Origin: Pseudomonas migulae | GTDB lineage: Bacteria; Pseudomonadota; Gammaproteobacteria; Pseudomonadales; Pseudomonadaceae | Assembly: GCF_024169315.1 (NCBI RefSeq) | Contig: NZ_JALJWR010000001.1 | Location: forward strand, 4,514,501-4,578,500 | DNA length: 64,000 nucleotides | Direction of reading: 5' to 3' | Shown here: positions 63,846 to 64,000 of the stretch, one piece after another | Layout of the letters: each line of letters starts with the position of its first letter | Position numbering within the stretch: the stretch's first letter is position 1 | Position numbers and translations under genes: made by a program | The notes under the pieces: generated by a model | Told to the model about the DNA's origin: nothing | Seen by the model: the letters and a program-made list of their open reading frames with translations, nothing else | Database searches by the model: none

Positions 63846-64000
63846 TTATTCCTGATTTTCGCCACGCTCGCGGGCAATGGCGCGGTAGCCAATGTCCTTG
63901 CGATAAAAACAGCCTTCCCAGTCAATCTTGGCCGCCAGCTTGTAAGCCTGCTGCTGGGCAGCATCGACGCTGGCGCCCATGGCGGTAGCGCAAAGCACCC
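63846..64000 (-). CDS. purD: Phosphoribosylamine-glycine ligase PurD (3' end only)
   Basis: The last 51 codons of a gene running in from the right edge. The peptide VLCATAMGASVDAAQQQAYK followed by WEGCFYRKDIGYRAIARE is the standard C-terminus of PurD, the second enzyme of purine synthesis (makes GAR from phosphoribosylamine and glycine). Stop codon TAA is at 63846-63848. Gene order purD-retS matches P. aeruginosa. Confidence 0.9.
   Translation of the reverse strand, partial: VLCATAMGASVDAAQQQAYKLAAKIDWEGCFYRKDIGYRAIARERGENQE

Overview
This is a chromosomal window from a Pseudomonas of the fluorescens group. The gene content, the GC-rich codon use and a dense set of GGGAGC/GCTTGC palindromes (REP doublets) support this. 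From memory, gene order over most of the window follows P. aeruginosa PAO1 between about PA4909 and PA4855, with a block of about 25 kb added before retS-purD. No rRNA, tRNA, phage, insertion sequence, integrase or CRISPR array was recognised.

Layout. 1-2.8 kb: the end of a branched-chain amino-acid ABC transporter (livM partial, livG, livF). 2.8-3.6 kb: a non-coding stretch with DnaA-box-like sites. 3.6-9.2 kb: an SDR dehydrogenase, an AGE-family sugar epimerase, the urease accessory set ureE-ureF-ureG-hupE, and a FabR/DesT-like repressor. 9.3-24.5 kb: mixed housekeeping and stress genes. These include a secreted protein with eight 14-residue repeats, AsmA, a ferritin-like protein, a LysR/azoreductase/SMR group, a lipase, an EamA exporter facing an AraC regulator, a PsiF-repeat protein, an AI-2E family permease, an Hsp70-like protein opposite cbpA-cbpM, and a histidine kinase.

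24.5-35 kb is one functional block on the minus strand: urea uptake (urtABCDE) followed by urease (ureD, ureA, two GNAT acetyltransferases, ureB, ureC). A good sigma-54 promoter lies before urtA, which fits nitrogen control. With ureEFG and hupE at 5.8-8.2 kb the window holds a complete urea import and hydrolysis pathway, including nickel insertion.

35-60.3 kb is the added block. It starts with a 1518-residue protein made of seven modules of about 210 residues. Next come a metal ABC transporter and its TonB receptor behind a Zur-like palindrome, a copper locus (PepSY membrane protein, OprC-like receptor, PCuAC chaperone, two DUF2946 proteins), an orphan HigA-like antitoxin that looks frameshifted, and the corrin-ring genes of cobalamin synthesis (cobK, cbiD, cobL facing cobG, cobH, cobI, cbiG-cobJ). 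Two divergent members of one unrecognised protein family (53.9 and 59.5 kb) flank cobGHIJ. The window ends with marC, retS (hybrid kinase acting on the Gac/Rsm switch) and the 3' end of purD.

The best candidates for something undescribed are the seven-module protein and the pair of related unknown proteins around cobGHIJ.
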